The position numbers were made by a program, and so were the translations under genes. The notes beneath the pieces are model-generated. The model had not been told where the DNA came from. It saw only the letters and a program-made list of their open reading frames with translations, and did no database searches. A DNA stretch of 64,000 bases from BRH-c25 sp035627615. Lineage in GTDB: Bacteria; Bacillota; Clostridia; Lutisporales; Lutisporaceae. This document shows positions 32,956-41,404 of this stretch, one piece after another (within the stretch, counting starts at the first letter, position 1; every line of letters begins with the position of its first letter). The DNA lies in the NCBI GenBank assembly GCA_035627615.1, contig DASPLL010000025.1, positions 104,398-168,397 on the forward strand, given 5' to 3'.

Positions 32956-32979
32956 ACTGAAAAGGACGGAGTGGATTAT

Positions 32980-34554
32980 ATGAATAAAAGACCTGTTGTA
33001 TTTGTTGTTATGGATGGCATAGGAATAAATGAAAACGAATTTGGCAATGCAGTTCAGGCTGCAAATACGCCTACTCTCGATATGCTTATGGGGCACAGTC
33101 CATATGCTTTGATAAAAGCACACGGTACGGCTGTTGGATTGCCCTCTGATGAGGATATGGGCAATTCTGAGGTTGGACATAATGCCTTGGGCTGCGGACA
33201 GATTTACAGTCAGGGAGCCAAGCTGGTTAATGAATCTATTGCGAATGGAAAAATGTACAGCTCCGACACATGGCACAAGGTTGCCGGAAATTGTGCGGAG
33301 AAAGGTTCTGCCTTACATTTCATCGGTCTTCTGTCAGATGGAAATGTGCATTCTAATATTGCTCATCTTATATCAATGGTTATCAGAGCAAAGGAAGACA
33401 ACGTAAAGAAGGTCAGGGTGCATGTCCTGCTTGATGGAAGGGATGTATTGGCAACATCGGCTCTGGAGTATGTGGAGCAGCTGGAGAAGGTATTCAAGGA
33501 GCTGAATGACGGCAGCTTTGACGGAAGAATAGCCAGCGGCGGCGGCAGAATGAAGATAACAATGGACAGGTATGAAGCAAATTGGAATATGGTGAAGCTC
33601 GGCTGGGATACCCATGTATTGGGCAAAGGCAGACAGTTTGCTACAGCCAGTGATGCAATAGCCACTTTCAGGGAAGAGCTTCCCGGAGTCATAGACCAGG
33701 ATCTTCCGCCTTTTGTCATAGCGGAAGAGGGCAATCCAATAGGAACTATAAATGATGGTGACAGTGTTGTGCTTTTCAATTTCAGGGGAGACAGGGCAAT
33801 AGAAATCAGTATGGCCTTTGACTATGAACATTTTGATAAGTTTGACAGGGGACTGCGTCCCAAGGTTGTGTACTGCGGTATGCTGCAGTATGACGGGGAT
33901 CTGAAGCTGCCTGAGAACTTCCTTGTAACACCCCCGGATATAAAGAACACATTATCCGAGCATCTTGTCAAGCATGGAATAAAGCAGTACGCTGTTTCTG
34001 AGACACAGAAATTCGGACATGTGACTTATTTCTGGAATGGAAACAGAAGTGAGAAGTTCGATGAAAAGACTGAGATTTTTGAGGAAGTGCCTTCAGACAG
34101 GGTATCCTTTGATGAACGCCCCTGGATGAAAGCTGCGGAAGTGACCGACAAGCTTATTGCAGCATTGAGATCCGGTAAATATGATTTCTTAAGGGCCAAC
34201 TACCCCAATGGGGATATGGTAGGTCATACAGGAAGCTTTAATGCCACAAGGATAGCAGTGGAAGCTCTTGACTTGTGTCTGGCAAGGGTCGTGAAGGCAG
34301 CAGAGGAGGCGGAAGCCATACTTGTAATTACTGCCGATCATGGAAATGCGGATGAAATGCTTGAGAAATCAAAAGGCGGTACTGCAAAGGCAAAAACAAG
34401 CCATACGCTTAATCCGGTCCCTTTCATTATACATGATAAGCTGCAAAGACATGAAATAAAGCAAGGAAGCTTCGGTCTTGCCAATATAGCAGCAACTCTT
34501 GCAGCTTTGCTTGGAATCACTCCTCCCGATGGCTGGGAAGAAAGTATGATATAA
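32980..34554 (+). CDS. gpmI: 2,3-bisphosphoglycerate-independent phosphoglycerate mutase
   Basis: The 524-residue enzyme interconverts 3- and 2-phosphoglycerate in glycolysis with two manganese ions. Metal ligand Asp12 (VVMDGIG) and the phosphoserine Ser63 (GNSEVGHN) are present, as are the later DGNVHSN-type loop, DGRDVLATSA, RYEANWN and the C-terminal metal sites TADHGNADEM and KTSHTLNPVPF. Length is normal for the family (about 510-525). It has its own promoter, and is not near other glycolytic genes. Confidence 0.95.
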   Translation: MNKRPVVFVVMDGIGINENEFGNAVQAANTPTLDMLMGHSPYALIKAHGTAVGLPSDEDMGNSEVGHNALGCGQIYSQGAKLVNESIANGKMYSSDTWHKVAGNCAEKGSALHFIGLLSDGNVHSNIAHLISMVIRAKEDNVKKVRVHVLLDGRDVLATSALEYVEQLEKVFKELNDGSFDGRIASGGGRMKITMDRYEANWNMVKLGWDTHVLGKGRQFATASDAIATFREELPGVIDQDLPPFVIAEEGNPIGTINDGDSVVLFNFRGDRAIEISMAFDYEHFDKFDRGLRPKVVYCGMLQYDGDLKLPENFLVTPPDIKNTLSEHLVKHGIKQYAVSETQKFGHVTYFWNGNRSEKFDEKTEIFEEVPSDRVSFDERPWMKAAEVTDKLIAALRSGKYDFLRANYPNGDMVGHTGSFNATRIAVEALDLCLARVVKAAEEAEAILVITADHGNADEMLEKSKGGTAKAKTSHTLNPVPFIIHDKLQRHEIKQGSFGLANIAATLAALLGITPPDGWEESMI

Positions 34555-34610
34555 CGAAAATGGATTAATTTTAGCATAATTGAGAAAAACCGGATAATTT
34601 TTTCCCGTTG

Positions 34611-34693
34611 TGTTATAATAGTATAAGGGATAGAGTTATTCAGCCATTAATATGCAGACATTCGCCACCTCTAGCAGGTGGTTTTGCTTTTTT
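34611..34693 (+). ncRNA. Possible short transcript with extended -10 and terminator
   Basis: TGTTATAAT (34611-34619) is an extended -10 element. About 50 bases further a hairpin CCACCT-CTAGC-AGGTGG (34665-34681) is followed by TTTTGCTTTTTT. This would give an RNA of about 70 bases. It could also be simply the terminator of gpmI, with the -10 match by chance. No -35 is clear. Confidence 0.4.
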
Positions 34694-34755
34694 AGCGGCT
34701 TAAAGGTCAAAGGACTGATATAATAGTAATGGCACCAGCATATGAATCAAGGAAA

Positions 34756-34802
34756 ATGTTTTGCACATCTGAATTCAATATAAGAGGTCTAGTGCAAAAC
34801 AT
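34756..34802 (+). promoter_or_regulatory. Inverted repeat upstream of the orphan gene
   Basis: ATGTTTTGCAC (34756-34766) and GTGCAAAACAT (34792-34802) are perfect inverted repeats 25 bases apart, just downstream of a GATATAAT -10-like site at about 34713. It can form a leader hairpin directly before the AAAGGAG of the next gene. Confidence 0.5.
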
Positions 34803-34824
34803 ATAGGTAAAGGAGAGTACCGAT

Positions 34825-35301
34825 TTGAAAAAGGTTTATAGGATGAAAAAGACAGTTTCAATGAAGCAATTTCTTACGGAATTTGGAGGGGAGTTTCCCA
34901 AGCATATGAAGGAAAGACTGCTTGAGCTCGGGGAAAGGTGTGTTCTGACCAGGAAGGATGAAAGCTACATACTTGATATAAAACATGTTGAACATACAAA
35001 ATACAAATGTGAACCACAGGATGGAAAGGCTGCGGATCAGAAAGAATATGCCTTCGGACAATTTATAGTCCATGAAGGAAAATTGAATTTTTCAGATTGC
35101 TGCCTGGAAAATGACGATATCATGCAGTCACCGATGGTGAACAGGATATATGATTCTTTAAATAGCGAGGAGCTTGTGCTTGAGGAAAATATCAAAGGTA
35201 AAGCAGTAACGGAAGATAATATAGATTACATTATAGATAACATATTGACAGTATGCCCGGAGGTATCAGCGGAACATCTGGCGATAGTATCCAGGTATTA
35301 G
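34825..35301 (+). CDS. Hypothetical protein, 158 residues
   Basis: I do not recognise this protein. It is soluble and charged, with MKERLLELGERCVLTRKDES near the start, a central acidic region with CCLENDDIMQ and a helical C-terminus. The TTG at 34825 is chosen because GGAGAG lies about eight bases upstream; the first ATG (34843) lacks a site. It ends seven bases before the DbpA-type helicase and is likely translated in the same operon. Confidence 0.7.
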   Translation: MKKVYRMKKTVSMKQFLTEFGGEFPKHMKERLLELGERCVLTRKDESYILDIKHVEHTKYKCEPQDGKAADQKEYAFGQFIVHEGKLNFSDCCLENDDIMQSPMVNRIYDSLNSEELVLEENIKGKAVTEDNIDYIIDNILTVCPEVSAEHLAIVSRY

Positions 35302-35308
35302 GAGGAAT

Positions 35309-36766
35309 ATGATAACCAAGAAAGATTTTGAATATTACGGCTTAAGCGAGGAAACCCTGAAGGCTTTGGAAAAACTTGGATACAACAGCCCGACAGAAGT
35401 CCAGGCAAAAGTTATGCCGCTGGTATTCAAGAACATGGACCTAATAGTAAAATCACAGACAGGAAGCGGTAAGACTGCTGCTTTTGCTATACCCATATGT
35501 GAGAGACTGGAGCTGGAGAAAAGACATCCCCAGGTCCTTGTGCTCACTCCTACCAGGGAGCTGGCTGTGCAGATAAAGGAGGATTTTTCTCACCTTGGCA
35601 GGTTCCGGAGGATAAGATGCTCAGCAGTATATGGCAAACAGCCTATGGAGCTGCAGAAAAGGGAGCTGAGGCAGCGGGTGCATGTGGTCGTGGGTACCCC
35701 GGGAAGGACCTTTGACCATATCGAGAGGCAGAATCTGAACCTTGAGGAAATAAGGTACCTGGTTATAGATGAAGCGGATAAAATGCTGGATATGGGCTTC
35801 ATAGACCAGGTGGAAGCGATAATAATGCTTCTTCCTGCTGGCAGGATAACCATGTTGTTTTCTGCGACCATGCCGGAGGCGATTGAGGATATATGCAGGA
35901 AATATATGAGAAAGCCTCAAAGGATAGAGATAGTATCAAAGGTATCAACAACCGAGAAAATACGACAATACTGCTATGAGATTGAGGAAAAGGATAAGTT
36001 CGGTCTCCTGAAGAAAATTATATATACGGAAAAACCTGAGAGCTGCATTATATTCTGCAATACTAGGGAAAAGGTAGAGGATCTGTTGGAGAGGCTTAAG
36101 GCTGAGAGATTCTTCTGCGAAGGACTGCACGGAGGAATGGAGCAGGGACGCAGATTAAGCATAGTACAGGGCTTCAAAAGGGGTGAATTTCATTTCATGG
36201 TTGCAACCGACGTAGCGGCCAGAGGCATTCATATTGATGATGTCACACATGTTGTCAATTATGAGGTGCCTATGGAAAATGAAAGCTATGTACACAGGAT
36301 AGGCAGAACAGGCCGTGTGGAAAACAAGGGCGTGGCCATTACTCTTGCCTCGCCGCGGGAACTGAAATTCCTTCAGAATATAGAAGAATACATTCAGTAT
36401 GAGATCCCCAGAAGGGAACTGCCTTCCGATGATGAGGTCCGTAGGGGCAGGGGAGCCTTTGAGGATAAGATAAAATCCAGACCTAAACCCAGGAAGAATA
36501 AGGCGGAAGCATTGAACAGAGAGATTACCAGAATACGCATAAATGCCGGTAAAACCAAGAGAATGAGGCCGGGGGACATTCTGGGGGCGATATCCAATAT
36601 CAAAGGAGTCAATCCTGAGGATATAGGCATAATTGATGTGCAGGACACCTGTTCCTATGTGGAGATATTCGGGAGGGATGCGGACTATATAGTAAGAGAG
36701 CTCCAGGATACGAGTATAAAGGGGAAGGTGCATACAGTCAGGAAAGTAAGGTTCCGCAACAATTAA
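35309..36766 (+). CDS. dbpA: DEAD-box RNA helicase, DbpA type
   Basis: The 485-residue protein has the full helicase core: Q motif (YNSPTEVQAKVMP), Walker A SQTGSGKT, PTRELAVQ, DEAD (VIDEADKML), SAT (FSATMP), and the late ATDVAARGIH and HRIGRTGR. After a basic linker, the last 75 residues (RIRINAGKTKRMRPGDILGA to VRKVRF) form a DbpA-type RNA-binding domain, which in E. coli and Bacillus binds a hairpin of 23S rRNA. It probably helps assemble the large ribosomal subunit. AGGAGG precedes the ATG. Confidence 0.92.
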   Translation: MITKKDFEYYGLSEETLKALEKLGYNSPTEVQAKVMPLVFKNMDLIVKSQTGSGKTAAFAIPICERLELEKRHPQVLVLTPTRELAVQIKEDFSHLGRFRRIRCSAVYGKQPMELQKRELRQRVHVVVGTPGRTFDHIERQNLNLEEIRYLVIDEADKMLDMGFIDQVEAIIMLLPAGRITMLFSATMPEAIEDICRKYMRKPQRIEIVSKVSTTEKIRQYCYEIEEKDKFGLLKKIIYTEKPESCIIFCNTREKVEDLLERLKAERFFCEGLHGGMEQGRRLSIVQGFKRGEFHFMVATDVAARGIHIDDVTHVVNYEVPMENESYVHRIGRTGRVENKGVAITLASPRELKFLQNIEEYIQYEIPRRELPSDDEVRRGRGAFEDKIKSRPKPRKNKAEALNREITRIRINAGKTKRMRPGDILGAISNIKGVNPEDIGIIDVQDTCSYVEIFGRDADYIVRELQDTSIKGKVHTVRKVRFRNN

Positions 36767-36780
36767 AGGTTATATATATG

Positions 36781-36822
36781 CAGCCGTATTTACGTTTTGT
36801 ATATACGGCTGAAATATTTTTT
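36781..36822 (+). terminator. Terminator after DbpA-type helicase
   Basis: CAGCCGTAT (36781-36789) and ATACGGCTG (36803-36811) form a perfect 9-base stem followed by AAATATTTTTT. Confidence 0.75.
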
Positions 36823-36831
36823 GAAAAGCTA

Positions 36832-36888
36832 TTGACATATTCTTAATTACGTAATATATTACCTATATGGGTAATATATTACGTAATT
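36832..36888 (+). promoter_or_regulatory. MarR-controlled promoter with large palindromic operator
   Basis: TTGACA (36832-36837) and TATATT (36855-36860) are 17 bases apart. A perfect inverted repeat with 19-base arms (36845-36863 and 36870-36888) covers the -10 and start region; each arm contains the inner palindrome TTACGTAA. It is the expected operator for the MarR protein encoded 22 bases further on. Confidence 0.85.
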
Positions 36889-36909
36889 TAAAACATAAGA
36901 GGTGCGAAA

Positions 36910-37377
36910 ATGGACGCTATTGATAAACAAAAGTACATATTCGGTAATATCTTTTTGCTGGCTAACAGACTGCAGGCCTTAGGGGACCAATACCTGAGTG
37001 AGGATGACATGACTACAAAGCAGTGGTTCCTGAATGTTGTGATAGCACAGTTCAGGGATAAACCACCTACATTGAGTGAGATAGCGGAGCTCATGGGCAG
37101 CTCCCGCCAGAATGTGAAGCAGCTTGCGCTGAAGCTGGTGGAGAAAGGCTTCCTTACTATAGAAAAGGATGGACGGGATGCCAGGGCTTTAAGGCTTGTA
37201 CTGACGGATAAGAGCCGGAGTTTCTGGGAAGAAAGGCAGAAGCAGGATAACGAATATCTGGAGAACCTCTTCGGGAATCTGGACCTGGAGGAAATTGACG
37301 CAATGTGCAGAGGTATAGGCAAGCTGTTCGAGAAGATAAAGGAATTGGAGAAATCAGAAAGTGAAAGGGTATATTAG
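36910..37377 (+). CDS. MarR-family regulator
   Basis: The 155-residue protein has the winged helix of MarR proteins (PPTLSEIAELMGSSRQNVKQ, then LVEKGFLTIEKDGRDARALR). It lies directly after the palindromic promoter, so autoregulation is likely. The two flavodoxin-like genes follow at spacings of 23 and 2 bases and form the operon it should control. Such sets often answer to quinones, redox stress or aromatic compounds. Confidence 0.88.
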   Translation: MDAIDKQKYIFGNIFLLANRLQALGDQYLSEDDMTTKQWFLNVVIAQFRDKPPTLSEIAELMGSSRQNVKQLALKLVEKGFLTIEKDGRDARALRLVLTDKSRSFWEERQKQDNEYLENLFGNLDLEEIDAMCRGIGKLFEKIKELEKSESERVY

Positions 37378-37400
37378 ATGAATGATTTAGGAGGATTGTT

Positions 37401-37949
37401 ATGTCATTAGTGATATTGGACGCAATGAAAGCTGGAAACGGCATTTCGGATAAATTAAAAGAAGAACTCAGGCGGAACGATAAAGAGTTTTCATATTTTG
37501 AACTGAGAGATATGAACATTATGCCCTGCAGATCCTGTGGAGCATGTGGATTCATATCCCCCGGCAAGTGTGCGGTTAAGGATGATGCTCATGAAATCCT
37601 GGGCGCCATAGCCAGGGGCACTACGGTAATAATGCTTACACCCGTGAGGTTTGGCGGGTATACCTCCGACCTGAAGAAAGCTGTGGATAAGTTTATGAGT
37701 CTGGGGCTCCCTACTTATATTGTAAAACAGGGGCATCTACTTCATCCGGTCCGCTATGGCAGTAAAGCCATAATAGGTGTGGGAGTGCATGAAGGGATTT
37801 CAAAGGATCAGGAGGACTGCTTCAACAAGCTGGTTGAGCATAATGCATTTAACCTGCAGTCGGAATACAGGACGCTTTTTTTGAATACTTCTTCAGGAAT
37901 GGAAAATATACAAAAAGAAATTAGCAGTCTGCTAAGGGAGGTGTGCTGA
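37401..37949 (+). CDS. Flavodoxin-fold NAD(P)H-FMN reductase-like protein
   Basis: The 182-residue protein has a flavodoxin-type fold with a cysteine cluster PCRSCGACGFISPGKCAVKD at about residues 34-54. This CxxCxxC...C pattern recalls iron-sulfur flavoproteins (Isf) and multimeric flavodoxins and could bind a 4Fe-4S cluster. The usual first glycine-rich phosphate loop is degenerate (ILDAMKAGNGISD), so FMN binding needs a test. It is in the MarR-controlled operon. Confidence 0.75.
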   Translation: MSLVILDAMKAGNGISDKLKEELRRNDKEFSYFELRDMNIMPCRSCGACGFISPGKCAVKDDAHEILGAIARGTTVIMLTPVRFGGYTSDLKKAVDKFMSLGLPTYIVKQGHLLHPVRYGSKAIIGVGVHEGISKDQEDCFNKLVEHNAFNLQSEYRTLFLNTSSGMENIQKEISSLLREVC

Positions 37950-37951
37950 TC

Positions 37952-38623
37952 ATGAATAATAAAAGACTACTACTGCTGAATGGAAGCTCAAGGAAAAAGG
38001 GAACCTCCTGCAGCTTTTCTAGGACAATAAAACAGCTTGCTGAAGCTTCGGGCAATACCGCAGAAATCATACATGTCATTGACTGCTATGACGGCAGGGA
38101 GGATTTCGACGCCGTAAAGGGACTTATATCCCAGAACGACATTATTGCTATGGTAGCTCCGCTATATGCAGATACTATGCCTTTCTTTGATATCTGGTTC
38201 CTGGAGAAGCTTGCGGATGAGTGCAGAAATGAACTGAAAGGCAAAGGCCTCTTCGCTGTCGGTCAGTGCGGGTTCCCGGATATAACAAGAATAGAACCGC
38301 TCATTGACAACTGCAGATTGTTTGCAGAAGAGACGGGAATGAACTGGCTCGGCGGATTGGCCTATGGCGGAGGCGGCATTATAAACGGAGCTTTGATGGA
38401 GGACCTGGGTAAAAAGGGAGAGAGGATCACCTCAGGCTTCAGGCTGGCCTTGGATAATATCCTCAAGGGAGAAGAAATACCCTCCAGAGCCCAGGAGCTG
38501 CTGACAATAAATATCCCGAAGCTCTTGTACAGACCGCTGGCGGCTTACCTGAACAACAACGCAAAAAAAGAAGCCCGTAAGGCTGGTAATATGGACTATG
38601 AAAGGAAGGTCTATTTGGAATAG
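37952..38623 (+). CDS. Flavodoxin-fold reductase-like protein without Cys cluster
   Basis: The 223-residue protein begins KRLLLLNGSSRKKGTSCSFS, the FMN phosphate loop of NADPH-dependent FMN reductases, and continues with NDIIAMVAPLYADTMPFF. It lacks the cysteine cluster of its neighbour and has an extra C-terminal helical part. The two proteins may act together as a two-chain redox enzyme. GGGAGGTG precedes the ATG. Confidence 0.75.
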   Translation: MNNKRLLLLNGSSRKKGTSCSFSRTIKQLAEASGNTAEIIHVIDCYDGREDFDAVKGLISQNDIIAMVAPLYADTMPFFDIWFLEKLADECRNELKGKGLFAVGQCGFPDITRIEPLIDNCRLFAEETGMNWLGGLAYGGGGIINGALMEDLGKKGERITSGFRLALDNILKGEEIPSRAQELLTINIPKLLYRPLAAYLNNNAKKEARKAGNMDYERKVYLE

Positions 38624-38682
38624 ATCAGGATTAATTATAAAGAGCAGTAAATTAGAGCAGCCATGTAATAGCCACATATACG

Positions 38683-38839
38683 TATACAGAAATTGATGGC
38701 TCTAAGAAATTCAGCCTAAGAAAAACCTAACGTCTTAGAATGGTCATCCGTGACCTCTAAGACTTGCTTCGGCATCCGTGCCTCGCATACGGTTATTTCT
38801 AAGGCTTCATTTCTAAGAGTCATTAACAATTTCTGTATA
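38683..38839. mobile_element. MITE-like fold-back element, 157 bases
   Basis: The ends TATACAGAAATTG (38683-38695) and CAATTTCTGTATA (38827-38839) are perfect 13-base inverted repeats. The arms stay imperfectly complementary for about 50 bases (CTAAGAAATTCAGCCTAAGA against CTTAGAAATGAAGCCTTAGA on the other strand). A central hairpin GTCTTAGA...TCTAAGAC lies at 38732-38763. It has no coding capacity. No target duplication is clear. It lies after the flavodoxin operon and before the convergent PTS gene. Confidence 0.65.
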
Positions 38840-38907
38840 AGCATATTTAGGCTATGACATGGCCGCTCTTCAGTTTGTCTTTATTCTCAAGGCTGTTTGG
38901 AGTATCT

Positions 38908-39930
38908 CTACACTTCCAGCTTCATATCTCCGAATTTGATCCAGCCCCTCTTGCGCATGTATTCCGATACCAGCAGGGTTATTACTGCAGGTGCAAGAAA
39001 ATGGAGCGCGAGGATAAGTGGCAATGATGCAGTCCCCATGGTTTCTATCGTGGCAAATTGTCCTACAAGCCCGCTGGTACCCATACCTGCTCCTACGGCG
39101 TTATTCCTCATTCTGAATACTGCAGAGGCCACAGGCCCAAGAATGGCACTGGCTATGGTAGGGGGCACCCATATAAGGGGATTCTTCACTATATTCGGAA
39201 CCTGCAGCATGGAGGTTCCCAGACCTTGTGCGACCAGTCCTCCCAGCTTGTTTTCCCGGTAGCTGGCAACAGCAAAGCCAATCATCTGGGCACAGCAGCC
39301 TACCGTTGCTGCTCCTGCGGCAAGCCCGTCCAGCTTCAGAGCTATTGCCAGGGCTGCACTGCTTATGGGAAGAGTCAGTACCATGCCCATTATTGTTGAA
39401 ACCAATACCCCCATGGGGACAGGCTGAAGCTCAGTGGCATAATTGACCATCTGCCCAAGGGCTGTCATCAGTGACGACATGAAGGGGCTAACAAAAATGC
39501 TGGTGAGCCCTCCTGCAATTATTGTAGCAGCCGGGACCAGGATTATATTGAGCTTTGTCTTTCCCTGTACCAGCTTACCTATTTCTGCGCCGATAAGAGC
39601 AGCAAACAATGCTCCTACCGGTTCCCCTATCTTTATGGCATAAGTGCCTCCGGCAGTCAGCAGCAAGGTCTGTGCTCCTAATGCTCCGGTGACTAGAGAA
39701 GAGAAGATCGACAATACCGGAGCTTTCACACCATAAGCTACTGCTGCTCCGATGGCAGGGCCCATCATCAGCTGGGCGATATTCCCGAAGCCTACAAGCA
39801 AGGGGATTCCCAGCTTTTCACCAACCTGCTTCAGGATCAGGCCGATTATAAGGGAGGAAAAAAGCCCCTGAGCCATGAAATTTAATACGTTGATCACATA
39901 ATCCTGAACATTGAATTTCTTTTTTTCCAC
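38908..39930 (-). CDS. PTS EIIC-type membrane permease (PTS_EIIC_2 family)
   Basis: The 340-residue membrane protein has about ten segments with many Gly/Ala pairs (LLVGFGNIAQLMMGPAIGAA, VGCCAQMIGFAVASYRENK, VGAGMGTSGLVGQF). This matches the PTS_EIIC_2 family, whose members are annotated as sugar permeases although no EIIA or EIIB gene lies nearby. The substrate is unknown. It is in the same direction as the F420-ligase-like gene but a terminator separates them. Confidence 0.8.
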   Translation of the reverse strand: MEKKKFNVQDYVINVLNFMAQGLFSSLIIGLILKQVGEKLGIPLLVGFGNIAQLMMGPAIGAAVAYGVKAPVLSIFSSLVTGALGAQTLLLTAGGTYAIKIGEPVGALFAALIGAEIGKLVQGKTKLNIILVPAATIIAGGLTSIFVSPFMSSLMTALGQMVNYATELQPVPMGVLVSTIMGMVLTLPISSAALAIALKLDGLAAGAATVGCCAQMIGFAVASYRENKLGGLVAQGLGTSMLQVPNIVKNPLIWVPPTIASAILGPVASAVFRMRNNAVGAGMGTSGLVGQFATIETMGTASLPLILALHFLAPAVITLLVSEYMRKRGWIKFGDMKLEV

Positions 39931-40040
39931 AAGTATCGCCTCATTTTTAAAAATATTAAATATATAACAATGTTATATTGCACAGAATTGCATCTGAATA
40001 TATTATGCAGTAAAGCTATTACCAAGTAAAGCAGAAAATG

Positions 40041-40076
40041 GGATAAGGCCTGAAGAGTATCTTACAGGCCTTATCC
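40041..40076 (-). terminator. Terminator of the F420-ligase-like gene
   Basis: GGATAAGGCCTG (40041-40052) and CAGGCCTTATCC (40065-40076) form a perfect 12-base stem, followed on the minus strand by CATTTTCTG. Confidence 0.75.
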
Positions 40077-40098
40077 TATTAATATATTTGTAACATTA

Positions 40099-41289
40099 TT
40101 ATTTTATATAATTATCAAAATAACCCTGGATGTATATGATCGGGGTGCCTTTATCTCCGCTTCCGGAGGTCAGGTCACAGAGAGAGCCTATAAGGTCGGT
40201 AAGCCTTCTGGGGGTGGTGCCCTGTGACACCATGCTGCCCATAAGGTCCGACTCCTTGTTTCTGATGTATTCCGAGACAGCCTTCTTGAGCTCTTCGCCT
40301 TTCAGACCTGCAAAATCGTTATCTGCGATATATTTCAGTTTGATTTCATTTGGAGTACCATCCAGACCTGAAGTATAGGCCGGTGATACAACAGGGTCCG
40401 CCAGCTCCCATATCTTGCCCACAGGATCCTTGAATGCCCCGTCGCCGTAGACCATGACCTCGACTGTCTTGCCGGTCTTCTCCTTAATCATGCTCTGTAT
40501 GCTGTCCACAACAGGCTGGCAATTGTGTGGGAAAAGCTTTATACTCTCCTCAGTAGCTTTATTTGAACCTAAAAGGCCGTAAGCTTCATTGCAGCCGCTT
40601 CCGTCGACGGATTCAGTCAGGATATCGTCAAGACCGTATACCTTTTCACCGCCATTTGCCGTAAGCAACCTTTTCGTTCTGACCCTTGTGTGAATATCGC
40701 AGGCGAGGACATTTTTTGTATAGTTAAGAATTGTGGCGGGATTGTTTGAAAATATTATCTCGCATTCAGCGCCGCATTCTTTGATTAAGGATTTGTAGTA
40801 TTCGATATAGTCAACGCCTGTAAAAGGATGCTTATTATATCCGAAGTGGTCCCTGAAATCCTTTTCTGTCAGTACATCGGTCCAGGGATTTACCCCTTTT
40901 TCGTCAAGTACATCTATATCCACCAGCTGATTTCCTACCTCATCAGATGGATAACTGAACATCAGGACGATTTTTGCTGCACCTTTTGCAATACCCTTCA
41001 GGCATATTGCAAAGCGGTTGCGGCTCAATATAGGGAATATGACGCCTATGGTATTCCCGCCGAACTTTGCCCTGACATCCTTGGCAACCGCTTCGATGGT
41101 CGCATAATTCCCCTGGGCACGGGCAACCACAGATTCGGTTACAGCAATTATATCCCTGTCATTAATATGCATGTCTTCTATTTCTGAAGCCTTAAGCACA
41201 GTATCCACAACAATTTCAGGTATATTGTCACCTTGCCTTATAATCGGAGCACGAAGACCCCTTGCAACGGTACCTGTTATTCTCTCCAT
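40099..41289 (-). CDS. F420-0:gamma-glutamyl ligase-like protein
   Basis: The 396-residue protein opens like the F420_ligase (CofE) family: GTVARGLRAPIIRQGDNIPE, then DIIAVTESVVARAQGNYATI. It also has a C-terminal block unlike short CofE (about 250 residues), ending LTSGSGDKGTPIIYIQGYFD. Firmicutes normally lack coenzyme F420 and nothing else for F420 is in the window, so another acceptor (folate or a peptide, for instance) is more likely. The ATG at 41289 has GGAGGAG upstream. It is divergent from a LysR gene. Confidence 0.75.
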   Translation of the reverse strand: MERITGTVARGLRAPIIRQGDNIPEIVVDTVLKASEIEDMHINDRDIIAVTESVVARAQGNYATIEAVAKDVRAKFGGNTIGVIFPILSRNRFAICLKGIAKGAAKIVLMFSYPSDEVGNQLVDIDVLDEKGVNPWTDVLTEKDFRDHFGYNKHPFTGVDYIEYYKSLIKECGAECEIIFSNNPATILNYTKNVLACDIHTRVRTKRLLTANGGEKVYGLDDILTESVDGSGCNEAYGLLGSNKATEESIKLFPHNCQPVVDSIQSMIKEKTGKTVEVMVYGDGAFKDPVGKIWELADPVVSPAYTSGLDGTPNEIKLKYIADNDFAGLKGEELKKAVSEYIRNKESDLMGSMVSQGTTPRRLTDLIGSLCDLTSGSGDKGTPIIYIQGYFDNYIK

Positions 41290-41404
41290 AAAAATCTCTC
41301 CTCCCATATATACATATAAGAAACTATTCCACTCTTGTACTATACATCAACATATGATATAAGTAAAATAAATATACATTATGGCGGATATAAGGAGTGA
41401 TTAT

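Noticed and set aside
38908..39930. Functional sugar phosphotransferase system
   Set aside because: No EIIA, EIIB or HPr gene is nearby; only the EIIC-like membrane protein is supported.
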